Assembly: GCA_016765685.1 (NCBI GenBank)
Contig: JAESPR010000104.1
Location: 1-33,974, forward strand
From: Colwellia sp.
GTDB taxonomy: Bacteria > Pseudomonadota > Gammaproteobacteria > Enterobacterales > Alteromonadaceae
Length of the DNA: 33,974 nucleotides
Direction: 5' to 3'
Shown here: one piece after another, positions 1 through 8,074 of the stretch
Position numbering within the stretch: position 1 is the stretch's first letter
Layout of the letters: every line of letters starts with the position of its first letter
Made by a program: the position numbers and the translations under genes
Notes under the pieces: model-generated
Database searches by the model: none
Seen by the model: the letters and a program-made list of their open reading frames with translations, nothing else
What the model was told of the DNA's origin: nothing

Positions 1-24
1 CTAGCATTCATAATTCAGTTTCTC

Positions 25-30
25 TATAAT
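25..30 (+). promoter_or_regulatory. Candidate -10 box upstream of rpmB
   Basis: A perfect TATAAT lies about 95 bp before the rpmB start. The -35 region 17 bp upstream is poor (TAGCAT), so the promoter rests on the -10 alone. The leader contains a short GGGG-AAAT-GCCC hairpin (about 66-77), which could be a ribosomal-protein leader structure, but this is not demonstrable here. Confidence 0.4.
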
Positions 31-122
31 ATGCCACCTTTTTCGGGATCCTGAGGCGACGGTCTTGGGGAAATGCCCTTAGAAAAATAAGCTCGAGCTA
101 AAATTAATTTTGGAGTACTCAA

Positions 123-359
123 ATGTCTAAAGTTTGCCAAGTAACAGGCAAAGTGCCAATGGTTGGAAATAACCGTTCACACGCAAGAAACGCGACTCGT
201 CGTCGTTTTTTACCTAACCTTCAATCTCACCGCTTTTGGGTAGAGAGTGAAAATCGTTTCGTTAAATTACGTTTAACTCCGAAAGGAATGCGTATTATCG
301 ATAAAAAAGGTATTGATGCAGTATTAACTGATATCCGTGCCCGTGGCGAAAAAGTTTAA
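123..359 (+). CDS. rpmB: 50S ribosomal protein L28
   Basis: This 78-residue basic protein is the large-subunit ribosomal protein L28, which binds 23S rRNA near the E site. The N-terminus [10 protein letters not shown], the following NNRSHARN segment and the TRRRFLPNL stretch are hallmarks of gammaproteobacterial L28, and the length matches the family. The ATG is preceded by TGGAGT at a normal distance. rpmG follows 35 bp downstream in the same direction, the usual rpmB-rpmG operon, closed by the terminator at 577-605. Nothing about the gene is odd. Confidence 0.98.
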   Translation: MSKVCQVTGKVPMVGNNRSHARNATRRRFLPNLQSHRFWVESENRFVKLRLTPKGMRIIDKKGIDAVLTDIRARGEKV

Positions 360-394
360 CCTAGCGTTAACTTTTATATAAGTAAGGAATTATT

Positions 395-550
395 ATGCGC
401 GATAAAATTCGTTTAGTTTCTAGTGCCGGTACTGGTCATTTTTATACTACAGATAAAAATAAAAAGACTATGCCAGAAAAAATGGAAATCAAAAAGTTTG
501 ATCCAAAGGCACGTAAACACGTAATGTATAAAGAAGCTAAAATTAAATAA
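395..550 (+). CDS. rpmG: 50S ribosomal protein L33
   Basis: This short gene of 51 codons plus stop encodes ribosomal protein L33. The translation begins [19 protein letters not shown] and ends with the [19 protein letters not shown] block seen in L33 of enteric and marine gammaproteobacteria. It lacks the CxxC zinc pairs, so it is the Zn-independent type. The start ATG has AAGGA 8-9 bases upstream. It is co-transcribed with rpmB and ends 26 bp before a strong intrinsic terminator. Confidence 0.97.
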   Translation: MRDKIRLVSSAGTGHFYTTDKNKKTMPEKMEIKKFDPKARKHVMYKEAKIK

Positions 551-576
551 ATATTTAACTTTTACTTTATACAAAT

Positions 577-605
577 AAAAAACCCAGTTTCTACTGGGTT
601 TTTTT
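577..605 (+). terminator. Intrinsic terminator of rpmB-rpmG
   Basis: AAAAAACCCAG (577-587), a TTTCTA loop and CTGGG followed by seven T form a classical rho-independent terminator. The A-run on the left arm would also allow some function on the other strand, but no minus-strand gene points here. Confidence 0.93.
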
Positions 606-610
606 ATGTT

Positions 611-745
611 CAGGATGAACGGACAGTTTTTTGCTCCTGCAAAAACTGAACTTCCACCATCCATGACGGTCGTATGTCGCGGTGCCATGACGTTACATGG
701 AGGTAACTTATGAGGGCAATGCAGGATGCAATTGTCCTGATGGCA
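611..745. repeat. Hairpin-rich intergenic element, possible dispersed repeat
   Basis: Three small hairpins lie in a row: 624-648 (CAGTTTTT(T)GC / GCAAAAACTG), 685-700 (CCATG / CATGG) and 722-739 (CAGGA / TCCTG). The stretch has no convincing ORF, is more GC-rich than its surroundings and sits just after a terminator, as dispersed intergenic repeats often do. No second full copy was seen in this window, so repeat status is inference. Confidence 0.4.
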
Positions 746-873
746 AAGAGCGTGTATGCCTCAAAAATGCTTTTTTACTATTCTGTACTACACTTATGTT
801 TTATGTCGCGTGAATTAATTTCGGCGGCACTTAAAATGAAGGAGCAGCCCCCCGCTCAGTGGACGAGGTAGTA

Positions 874-2610
874 ATGTCGATGAATATTCTTATTGTTGAT
901 GATGATCAAGTAGATAGAACCCATATTAAACGTATGATGAGGCGTATTGATTCAAGCAATATCATTACCGAAGCTGAAGATGCAGATTCTGCTTTAGTGC
1001 TGTTAGTAGAGCAAAATTTTGATATTGTGTTATTAGATTACACCATGCCGCAGAAGAATGGTTTGGAGTTATTGAAGGAAATTCAAGACCAAGATATTAA
1101 AAAGCACAGTGCCATCATCATGATGAGCACCTCTGAGCAAGAAGAATTAGCGTTAAGTTGTTTAAAAGCTGGCGCCCATGATTTCATTATTAAATCTGAC
1201 ATTACCGGTTATCGCTTACGTCGAGCAATTTTAGCGGCCCAAGCTCGATTTGATATGGAAACAAAACTAAAAGAAAGTTATGACAAGGTAAAACAATTAG
1301 CCGAACAAGATTGTTTAACTAAGCTCGCCAATCGCTATTTTTTCGATGAATCTCTAAAAGTTACTATTTCTAACAATGAGCGTCAGCCACATAAAACGGC
1401 CTTATTATTATTCGATTTAGATCACTTTAAATATGTCAATGATACCCATGGTCATGATGTGGGTGACTTATTGTTGCAAAAAGTGGTGCACAGAATACAT
1501 ACTTGTTTGCGCGGTAATGAAGTTTTTTCTCGCTTGGGCGGTGATGAATTTGCCATCATCTTAAATCATGTTGACCGTGTTGGTGATGCAGAAAAAGTCG
1601 CTTTAAGAATACTCAAGGTATTAATTAAACCTTTTTGCATCAATGGTGCAGAAATTAATATGGCCGCGAGCATTGGCATCTCTTTCTACCCTGACAACGC
1701 GAATAGTGCTAGCGATTTATTCAAAAAAGCAGATATTGCAATGTATAAAGCGAAACATTTAGGGCGCAATCAAATCGCTTTTTTTGAAGATGAAATGCAA
1801 CAACAATTTTTGAACCGTTATCGAATCGAAAATAATTTAAAACAAGCGTTATACAAGCAACAGTTTGAACTTTTTTATCAGCCGGTTTTCAACTGTGCCG
1901 ACAGTTCCATCATTGGTTTTGAGGCTTTGCTTAGATGGCATAGTAATGATGGGTTGATAAGCCCCGAGGTATTCATTCCTATTGCCGAAGAAAGCCGACT
2001 TATTAAACCCATTGGTCGTTGGGTTATTAGCCAAGCTTGTCAGCAAATCAGCCTGTGGCAAGCGCACTGTCCAAGTTTGACCATGGCAATTAATTTATCA
2101 CCAGTACAATTGTTAGACAATTTGTTGCTGTCGCATATAAAAAAATGTTTTAAAACGTATGATATTAATCCTCAAACTATTGAATTTGAAATAACCGAAA
2201 CCGCACTTTTAGATGACTCTTGGCAAACACAGGCGGTCATTAAAAACCTTAGCGAGTTAGGCTGCAAAATAGCGCTTGATGATTTTGGTACTGGCTTTTC
2301 CTCGCTATCGCATCTCCACCATTTCCCCATTAATACCGTTAAAATTGATAAATCGCTAATGCCGGTTAATGAAGTTGACTTTTCCAATGAGAAATTAATT
2401 CATGGCTTGGTCATTATGTTGCAATATTTAAACCTTAATATTGTTGCTGAAGGGGTAGAGTTTCAATCTCAGTTAGCCCTGTGCCAGTCATTGCATATTC
2501 AAAAACTGCAAGGGTATTTATTATCAAAACCCATTCCACCGGATGAAATAAATAAATTTTCCCTGTTTGCTAACTATCCCAAGATAACACCTTGTGTTGT
2601 TAGACAATAA
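874..2610 (+). CDS. Response regulator with GGDEF and EAL domains (c-di-GMP turnover)
   Basis: A receiver domain (residues 4-120; acidic pair D9/D10, phospho-acceptor D55 in LLDYTMP) is followed by a GGDEF domain (about 145-305, motif GGDEF at 222-226) and an EAL domain (about 325-570, EAL at 350). The EAL active-site landmarks are present: EALLRW, INLS, EITE, DDFGTG, KID, AEGVE and QGY, so phosphodiesterase activity is expected. GGDEF is also intact, but the upstream inhibitory site reads RGNE where RxxD is usual. I chose ATG 874, which has GAGG five bases upstream; a GTG at 859 in frame has no well-spaced ribosome site. The gene is followed after 18 bp by a histidine kinase and then a single-domain regulator. 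The protein presumably makes or degrades c-di-GMP depending on phosphorylation. Confidence 0.93.
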   Translation: MSMNILIVDDDQVDRTHIKRMMRRIDSSNIITEAEDADSALVLLVEQNFDIVLLDYTMPQKNGLELLKEIQDQDIKKHSAIIMMSTSEQEELALSCLKAGAHDFIIKSDITGYRLRRAILAAQARFDMETKLKESYDKVKQLAEQDCLTKLANRYFFDESLKVTISNNERQPHKTALLLFDLDHFKYVNDTHGHDVGDLLLQKVVHRIHTCLRGNEVFSRLGGDEFAIILNHVDRVGDAEKVALRILKVLIKPFCINGAEINMAASIGISFYPDNANSASDLFKKADIAMYKAKHLGRNQIAFFEDEMQQQFLNRYRIENNLKQALYKQQFELFYQPVFNCADSSIIGFEALLRWHSNDGLISPEVFIPIAEESRLIKPIGRWVISQACQQISLWQAHCPSLTMAINLSPVQLLDNLLLSHIKKCFKTYDINPQTIEFEITETALLDDSWQTQAVIKNLSELGCKIALDDFGTGFSSLSHLHHFPINTVKIDKSLMPVNEVDFSNEKLIHGLVIMLQYLNLNIVAEGVEFQSQLALCQSLHIQKLQGYLLSKPIPPDEINKFSLFANYPKITPCVVRQ

Positions 2611-2628
2611 TAAGACATTAAATAGTTT

Positions 2629-5604
2629 ATGAATAAAAAATTGAAACTTTATTTTGTCATTTTAGTCTCTTTTAGTTGTATTTTACCATTGACGTTAAAT
2701 TTATTAGGCTTTGATTTTAGCTCAATTTCGCCGCCGCTTAATTTAGCCGGTGCTAACTTAGACATTTCACCAGACCAACAGTTTTATGCGTTAACTGGCG
2801 CCTTACATCATGCTTTGCTTGAATGGAGTGCGGTAACTTTGGCGATGATTGTTGGCGTTGGGGCATTTGTTCATTATTATCAAAATAAAGATATTTCTAT
2901 TCCTATTATTGGGCTTGCTCTATTATGCGCAGGTGTTACCGATGCTTTTCATACCTTGGCAGCAACCAGAATAATTTCAGCGAGTGTGCCTAATGGGGAC
3001 TTTATTCCTTTTACTTGGGCATTTTCCCGAATATTCAACGCCAGTATTATGATTTTTGGGGTGCTGATAAGTTTATGGCTTACCAGAGCGTCTGGGCAGC
3101 AATATTTTGCGAAAAAAACTAACATTGATGGTAATGCCGCTACTCGGGGCATTGGGCAAACTCAAACGCTGTTTATCATTTCTATATTATTTATTACCCT
3201 AGCGATTAGTGCGGTAATTTGGGCAGCAACCAGCCAGCACTTACCGCAAACAACCTTTAAAAATGCGTTTATCACTAGGCCCTACGATGTGGTTCCGTTA
3301 GCTCTTTTTATCTTATCTGCAGCATTAGTGTGGATTTGGTACCAGAGAAAAGCCAGCGTCTTGAAGTTTTCTTTGTTATTAAGTCTTATCCCTGAGGTTG
3401 TTACCCAGTTACATATGAGCTTTGGCTCTACTGCGTTATTTGATAATCATTTTAATATCGCCCACTTTTTAAAAATAGTCGCTTATGGGGTGCTAACCCT
3501 TGGTATTTTGATTACATTATTGCAAAGCTCTAAAGCTTTAGTTAGCCAACATCAAAGCTCAAATAAAGGACGTATTAGTGAGTCTTCCTATGCCGTGGAG
3601 GCCACAGAAGGATTGCTTGACGTTGGTAAGGCTAAATATTCACAAGTATTGGTATTCTCATCATTCACTTTTATTTTGGCAATAATTGTTAGCGCCTTGG
3701 TCAGTGGTATATATTATATTGATGCGATAAAAGTAACCCAAGCACAGCAGCATAAAATACTTATCAACCAAGGTGATTTTATTGAGTTACTGTTAAAAAA
3801 TATTTATCAACAGCCTAAAAAAGAGTTGGGTTTTCTAAGTGATAGTTTAACAATACCATCAGTAACTCACTCTAAAAACAAGCAGAATGTAGTTAATAAT
3901 GCGTTGTGGCATCAACGCTTTATAGGGCATTTCTCTGACGACTTACATCAATTAAAACTAGCCGAATTAACAGACAAAAAAATGTTTTTTGCCGATGAGC
4001 AAGGGCACATTATTTATCAAGTACATTCTAGTAAAAATGACGTTTCAGCATCCATGCAAAGCATTGTAACCTTGTCTCAGTTATTTCCGGCGCTAACCCA
4101 TGTTATCACCACAAATCAAACGCAATTTCAACTAGGTATGGAAAAGGGTTTTGTTATAAATAGTAGTATTAAAGGCCATTACCGCACGATAACATTACCC
4201 TTTGAGCAAAGGGATACTGTGATTAGGTTGTTTATTCAAATGGATCAAAAAGCGTCCCTTGCTGAAATCGATACGGTTCGCAATCGCAGTTTACAAATCG
4301 GCTTTGGTTTAGCTATTGTGGCGTTGGCTATCGCTTTAGTCATGAGTCGTCGGCTGTCTAGTGCGTTACAAACCATCACCACTCAGGTTACTCAATATAG
4401 CCATACCGGTGAAATAAAACATTTACCTATTGATGCGCCAGATGAAAGCGGAGTACTAGCCAGAAGCTTTCACAATTTGCTGATAACGCAAGCCGCGCAA
4501 GATAAAGCGTTATTACAACAAAAATGGGCGTTGGATGAGCATGCCATTGTTTCTATCGCGGATATCAAGGGCAACATTACGTATATTAACGAAAAGTTTT
4601 CACAAATTAGCGGTTATAGCGAAGCAGAATTACTGGGTAAAAATCACAGAATTCTCAACTCGAATCATCACCCCAAAAGCTTCTTCACTGAAATGTTCAA
4701 ACAGATAACGCAAGGTAAAACTTGGCAGAGTGATATTTGTAATAAAGCAAAAGATGGTCATTTATATTGGGTAAATACTACCGTTGTTCCGTTTATGAAT
4801 AATAACGGCCGACCAGAGAGTTATATCTCGATTAGAACGGACATTACGCATAATAAACATCAGAGTGAATTGTTGCTAGCTGCCAAGGTTGAGCTGTCAA
4901 AGCAGGTTGATAAGTTAGAAGCTGTGAATGTAGAGTTGAATCAATTTGCCTATGTGGCCTCTCATGACTTGAAATCACCTTTAAACGGTATTTCACAGCT
5001 GGTGATGTGGTTAGAAGAGGATTGTTATGAAATATTGCCAGTAGAATCTCAAGAGCACTTAAGGTTATTAAAAAACCGCAGCAAACGCATGATAACCTTG
5101 TTAAATGATCTATTGAATTATTCGCGCGCAGGTAGAACAGAATATCATGCAGAAGAATTTAATTTGGCGGTAGTCGTCAATAATATTTTTGATTTACATG
5201 GCAACAGAGATGGATTTAGTTGTGTAACGCAAGATATTAACTTGTTTCTACAAAAAGTGCCCTTTGAGTTAATCATTAGAAATTTAATTTCTAATGCCCT
5301 CAAACACCATGATAAAAACCATGGTTGTATCGAAGTAAGTGTAAAAAACAACGTTGAGTTTGGTCAAAACTATTACCTTATTCATGTGCAAGACGATGGC
5401 CCAGGCATTCCCGTTAATATGCATGAAAAAGCGGTGGAAATGTTTCAAACCTTGCAATCAAGAGATAAAACTGAGGGTAGTGGTATGGGGTTAGCCCTAG
5501 TAAAAAAAACCATAGAGCACCAAGGAGGCTCGCTTAGCATAAAGGTAAATGAAGGTAGAGGCACGCTCATCATAGTAAAATGGCCATATGTGAATGCGAG
5601 TTAA
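2629..5604 (+). CDS. Membrane-bound PAS histidine kinase with multi-helix sensor domain
   Basis: The 991-residue protein begins with about seven to eight hydrophobic helices (residues 5-300) containing a DAFHTLAATR motif, like MASE-type membrane sensor domains. A further helix near 345-368, an extracytoplasmic region of about 180 residues and a helix near 555-575 follow, then a HAMP-like stretch, a PAS domain (about 633-745; NITYINEKFSQISGY), a coiled linker and the kinase core. The phospho-acceptor is H779 in SHDLKSPL, as in phytochrome-type kinases. The ATPase domain has NLISNALKH, DDGPGIP and GSGMGLALVK. No GAF/PHY or bilin site is seen, so it is not a photoreceptor on this evidence. Neighbours on both sides are response regulators, the likely phosphotransfer partners. 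The signal sensed is unknown. Confidence 0.9.
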   Translation: MNKKLKLYFVILVSFSCILPLTLNLLGFDFSSISPPLNLAGANLDISPDQQFYALTGALHHALLEWSAVTLAMIVGVGAFVHYYQNKDISIPIIGLALLCAGVTDAFHTLAATRIISASVPNGDFIPFTWAFSRIFNASIMIFGVLISLWLTRASGQQYFAKKTNIDGNAATRGIGQTQTLFIISILFITLAISAVIWAATSQHLPQTTFKNAFITRPYDVVPLALFILSAALVWIWYQRKASVLKFSLLLSLIPEVVTQLHMSFGSTALFDNHFNIAHFLKIVAYGVLTLGILITLLQSSKALVSQHQSSNKGRISESSYAVEATEGLLDVGKAKYSQVLVFSSFTFILAIIVSALVSGIYYIDAIKVTQAQQHKILINQGDFIELLLKNIYQQPKKELGFLSDSLTIPSVTHSKNKQNVVNNALWHQRFIGHFSDDLHQLKLAELTDKKMFFADEQGHIIYQVHSSKNDVSASMQSIVTLSQLFPALTHVITTNQTQFQLGMEKGFVINSSIKGHYRTITLPFEQRDTVIRLFIQMDQKASLAEIDTVRNRSLQIGFGLAIVALAIALVMSRRLSSALQTITTQVTQYSHTGEIKHLPIDAPDESGVLARSFHNLLITQAAQDKALLQQKWALDEHAIVSIADIKGNITYINEKFSQISGYSEAELLGKNHRILNSNHHPKSFFTEMFKQITQGKTWQSDICNKAKDGHLYWVNTTVVPFMNNNGRPESYISIRTDITHNKHQSELLLAAKVELSKQVDKLEAVNVELNQFAYVASHDLKSPLNGISQLVMWLEEDCYEILPVESQEHLRLLKNRSKRMITLLNDLLNYSRAGRTEYHAEEFNLAVVVNNIFDLHGNRDGFSCVTQDINLFLQKVPFELIIRNLISNALKHHDKNHGCIEVSVKNNVEFGQNYYLIHVQDDGPGIPVNMHEKAVEMFQTLQSRDKTEGSGMGLALVKKTIEHQGGSLSIKVNEGRGTLIIVKWPYVNAS

Positions 5605-5634
5605 TTTTTTAAAAGTAATGACAAGGATAATAAA

Positions 5635-6051
5635 ATGAATCATGAAGCACTAACTATTTTGATGGTAGAAGATGATGATGTCGATGCTCAAGGCATGCAG
5701 AGAAGTTTTCAAAAAAGGCGAATAGTGAATACTATTGTCAGGGCTCATGATGGTTTGGAAGCCTTAACGCTATTAAAATCAGGCGGTATTCCTCATCCTT
5801 ATATTATTTTATTAGATTTACAAATGCCTAGGATGAATGGCATTGAGTTTTTAGCAGAAATCAGAAAGGATGATGTATTACAATCAAGTGTTGTTTTTGT
5901 GTTAACCACTTCACAAGCGGAAGAAGATATTACGGCAGCTTTTAAAAAACAAATTGCCGGTTACTTTGTTAAAGATGACGTTGGATCGAATTTTTGTGAA
6001 ATGCTCGACATGCTTGAAGGATATTGGCGAATAGCATATTTACCACAATAA
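5635..6051 (+). CDS. Single-domain response regulator (Rcp1-like)
   Basis: This 138-residue receiver domain stands alone. It has the acidic cluster EDDD (13-15), phospho-acceptor D61 in LLDLQMPRMNG, the Thr of VLTTS and the conserved Lys of GYFVKDD. The extended length and the long loop before the acceptor strand resemble Rcp1-type regulators, which pair with kinases having a phytochrome-type HisKA, as the upstream gene does. It lies 30 bp after the kinase with AAGGAT in front of the start, so the two are probably one operon. It converges with the minus-strand cassette that ends 9 bp away. Confidence 0.92.
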   Translation: MNHEALTILMVEDDDVDAQGMQRSFQKRRIVNTIVRAHDGLEALTLLKSGGIPHPYIILLDLQMPRMNGIEFLAEIRKDDVLQSSVVFVLTTSQAEEDITAAFKKQIAGYFVKDDVGSNFCEMLDMLEGYWRIAYLPQ

Positions 6052-6060
6052 TAGCCATCA

Positions 6061-6297
6061 CTAGTTTTTGTTTTTTTCTATCCGCTTCATCGTTAACCAC
6101 ATCAATACAAAATGAATAACAATAGGTAAAAAAATCCAATATGAGTAGCTGTTAAACAAATTTCGAAAGGATTCTTTAAGTATTGCAACATAAAAAGCAC
6201 CAAAGAAAAGCAGGATATAAAGATAGATGTTGTAAAATTTGGCAGCTATAAAACCTAAAGGTATGCCTAAAATAGCGATTAAAAACATCTCAATCAT
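6061..6297 (-). CDS. Small three-helix membrane protein, paralog 1 (candidate immunity protein)
   Basis: The 78-residue product has three predicted membrane helices (about 3-20, 25-43, 51-71) and a short basic tail (RIEKNKN). It is a clear paralog of the proteins at 6423 and 6708: shared landmarks are FL.AI.GI..G near the start, a central F..LF..Y.YWI.LP block, and H.VLM..T near the end. I do not recognise a named family. Directly upstream, separated by exactly 12 nt, lies a relic of the C-terminus of the secreted protein encoded at 6960-7874. That arrangement suggests the protein belongs functionally with that secreted protein, for example as a cognate immunity protein. This role is inference. 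Confidence 0.75.
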   Translation of the reverse strand: MIEMFLIAILGIPLGFIAAKFYNIYLYILLFFGAFYVAILKESFRNLFNSYSYWIFLPIVIHFVLMWLTMKRIEKNKN

Positions 6298-6309
6298 AAT
6301 GCTTGCTCT

Positions 6310-6357
6310 TTATTGAAGGTAACAAACTTGCTGTCCATCGAATTCACCATTAGTAGC
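6310..6357 (-). pseudogene. Relic of the 3' end of a second copy of the secreted Gly-rich protein gene
   Basis: Read on the minus strand, these bases give ATNGEFDGQQVCYLQ and a stop, which aligns with the last residues of the intact gene at 6960-7874 (TADGDLIPQQICYFQ, stop). The stop is followed by 12 nt and then a small membrane-protein start, exactly the spacing found after the intact gene (6948-6959). Upstream in this frame a TAG appears four codons earlier, so only the tip survives. Seen directly; homology is inferred from matching residues, position and spacing. Confidence 0.65.
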
Positions 6358-6422
6358 TCTATGCTATTGCTTCCCAGTCAGTGATAAAAAAGGCAAGACA
6401 AAAGACATGCCGATAAAATTAT

Positions 6423-6665
6423 TTATTGATGCTTGTTGCGGTTGCCTATATGCCTAGCAGTGCATTCCATCAAAACTAAGTGAATAACGACGGGTAAAAT
6501 AATCCAATAGGAATATACTGCAAAGAGTTCTTGAAAAAACATTGCAATTGATTTGGATAAAAAAATACTGAAAAATATTATAATAAAATAATATTTTTCA
6601 TTGATTTTTGGAACTACATAACCTAAAACTATGCCTGAAATTGCTATTAAAAACATCGACATCAT
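6423..6665 (-). CDS. Small three-helix membrane protein, paralog 2 (candidate immunity protein)
   Basis: The 80-residue product starts MMSMFLIAISGI, has three hydrophobic helices and a basic C-terminus (HIGNRNKHQ). It shares its N-terminal 12 residues almost exactly with paralog 3 (6708-6947), and the YSYWIILPVVIHLVLM block with both others. The middle helix is the most divergent part, the pattern expected if that region sets specificity. It follows paralog 3 by 42 nt, with no toxin relic between them. No named family is recognised. Confidence 0.75.
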   Translation of the reverse strand: MMSMFLIAISGIVLGYVVPKINEKYYFIIIFFSIFLSKSIAMFFQELFAVYSYWIILPVVIHLVLMECTARHIGNRNKHQ

Positions 6666-6707
6666 ATTGTTTATAAACCTTTTATTTTACTTGCTACTTA
6701 CAATCAT

Positions 6708-6947
6708 TCATTTTTTATTTCTTTTCTCTATGAACTTAATAGTTAACTCCATCAATACTAGATGAGTAATGATGGGTAAAATAATCCAATAGCCATATAA
6801 AGCAAAGAGATCTTGAAAAAATTCTTTGGCTGAAAAGGCAAAAGCGCAAGCAAAAATCATAGCAGTATACATATATATATTATCAACTTTTGAAGATATA
6901 TAGCCAATAGGTATGCCTGAAATTGCCATTAAAAACATCGACATCAC
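6708..6947 (-). CDS. Small three-helix membrane protein, paralog 3, adjacent to the secreted protein
   Basis: This 79-residue membrane protein is the copy lying immediately after the intact secreted protein gene (12 nt gap), so it is the most likely cognate partner. The first codon is GTG at 6947, and an ATG follows at 6944. Three helices, the YGYWIILPIITHLVLM block and the tail FIEKRNKK match the two downstream paralogs. Tight spacing implies co-transcription from the promoter upstream of 7874. Function is unknown; an immunity role is inferred from architecture only. Confidence 0.75.
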   Translation of the reverse strand: MMSMFLMAISGIPIGYISSKVDNIYMYTAMIFACAFAFSAKEFFQDLFALYGYWIILPIITHLVLMELTIKFIEKRNKK

Positions 6948-6959
6948 ATTGTTTATTCT

Positions 6960-7874
6960 CTATTGAAAGTAGCAGATTTGTTGTGGAATGAGATCACCAT
7001 CAGCTGTTTTAGTGTAAACAATTTTGCAAACTAACACTACTTGACCTAAATTTGCGAACATATCTGCAAGTGTTAGTCCTTGGTTTATATTGCCGCCGCC
7101 AAAGCCACCACCTGAAACTCCTCCTGCACCACCATTTGAACCACTCCCTGCCCGAATAACTTTGGTTACTTTACCGCCTTGTAAATTAATCACATCACCG
7201 ACCTTTAGTCCATCATTCAACATATCTTTAATGATACCTGTTAGTTCTATCCCTAATGCTACACTTACAGTATTAGATATTCTTAGGGCAATTTTTTTAG
7301 AAATAACATTTACTGCGAAAACTGTTAACAGCTGACCAAATTTAGCGCTAGGTGTTATCGCAAGCATACCCGCAATAAAGCTTGCAGCATACTCATTGGA
7401 GTCTAACATTTTTTGCGTGATTGTAATTGAAAACTCTACTTCATTTAGATATTTAGACAAGATTGCAAGATCTCTGTTTTCATTCCATTGCGCACAACTG
7501 AAGTTGCTATCACCTTCACATGATAAGGCACCATCAAAGAATGTAATCTCATTGTTGTTTGTTTTGATTCGATTACTGCTTTTTTTGACTTTTGGCTGTT
7601 CATAGTTAGCTAAAAAGTCGTAAATAGTCGTTGAATATTTTTCTATGCCATTTTTTTGTACAATAATTCTTTGGTGTGAAAAAGAAAAATTGGCACGTTT
7701 AATTATATAATCATGAACAAGTTTTTTTGAATCACATTGATTAAAACATTCGAGGATAATATCTTCTAAAGGAGTCAGAAATAAATCATTATTATTCTGA
7801 CTATAAACATTCATTGATAATAAAATTAAACACAAACTGGCGAGTGTTTTTTTGCAAGACATTATATATTTCAT
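6960..7874 (-). CDS. Secreted Cys-paired, Gly-rich protein of unknown function (candidate toxin)
   Basis: The 304-residue product has a signal peptide (basic MKYIMSCKK, hydrophobic core, probable cleavage after NVYSQ). The mature part has Cys in pairs (C43/C47, C119/C127, C283/C301), suggesting disulfides outside the cytoplasm. Two neighbouring hydrophobic segments (about 163-191 and 195-215) could insert into a membrane. A Gly-rich stretch (243-261) follows, then a C-terminal module ending QQICYFQ. I recognise no named family. Downstream come three paralogous membrane proteins and a degenerate second copy of its own C-terminus, an architecture typical of toxins with immunity arrays. A pore-forming bacteriocin-like or effector role is possible but unproven. 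Three 11-bp repeats lie upstream. Confidence 0.8.
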   Translation of the reverse strand: MKYIMSCKKTLASLCLILLSMNVYSQNNNDLFLTPLEDIILECFNQCDSKKLVHDYIIKRANFSFSHQRIIVQKNGIEKYSTTIYDFLANYEQPKVKKSSNRIKTNNNEITFFDGALSCEGDSNFSCAQWNENRDLAILSKYLNEVEFSITITQKMLDSNEYAASFIAGMLAITPSAKFGQLLTVFAVNVISKKIALRISNTVSVALGIELTGIIKDMLNDGLKVGDVINLQGGKVTKVIRAGSGSNGGAGGVSGGGFGGGNINQGLTLADMFANLGQVVLVCKIVYTKTADGDLIPQQICYFQ

Positions 7875-7958
7875 TGTATTTGGTATTCCCTGAGTAATTA
7901 ATTGAAATTAGCGATAATATATTGACACTAATGTTATGCCGAAATATGCTAGAACCAA

Positions 7959-7991
7959 ATGTTACTAAAATGTTACTAAAATGTTACTAAA
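7959..7991. repeat. Three perfect 11-bp tandem repeats upstream of the secreted protein gene
   Basis: ATGTTACTAAA occurs three times head to tail (7959, 7970, 7981), followed by a partial ATGT. The array lies 85-117 bp upstream of the minus-strand start at 7874. The 11-bp period is about one helical turn, which suits cooperative binding of a regulator on one DNA face. Slippage of a neutral AT-rich sequence is the alternative. Confidence 0.75.
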
Positions 7992-8074
7992 ATGTCAAAG
8001 AGTTGTTTTGTGAAAAGCCAACGTTAAAAAGAGTACCACTTCATTTAATAAATAACTACTGTACGTTGTAGAGG

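Noticed and set aside
413-688. Minus-strand ORF of 91 codons across rpmG and its terminator
   Set aside because: It lies antisense to rpmG, runs through the terminator hairpin and has low-complexity Phe-rich composition; a shadow frame.
2629-5604. Bacteriophytochrome photoreceptor
   Set aside because: Only the HisKA type and the Rcp1-like partner are phytochrome-like; no GAF/PHY domains or bilin-binding Cys region are visible.
7090-7335. Plus-strand Pro-rich ORF
   Set aside because: It is the antisense image of the Gly-rich stretch of the 304-residue protein and has no ribosome site.
7959-7991. CRISPR-like array
   Set aside because: The 11-bp units are contiguous, without spacers, and no cas genes are present.
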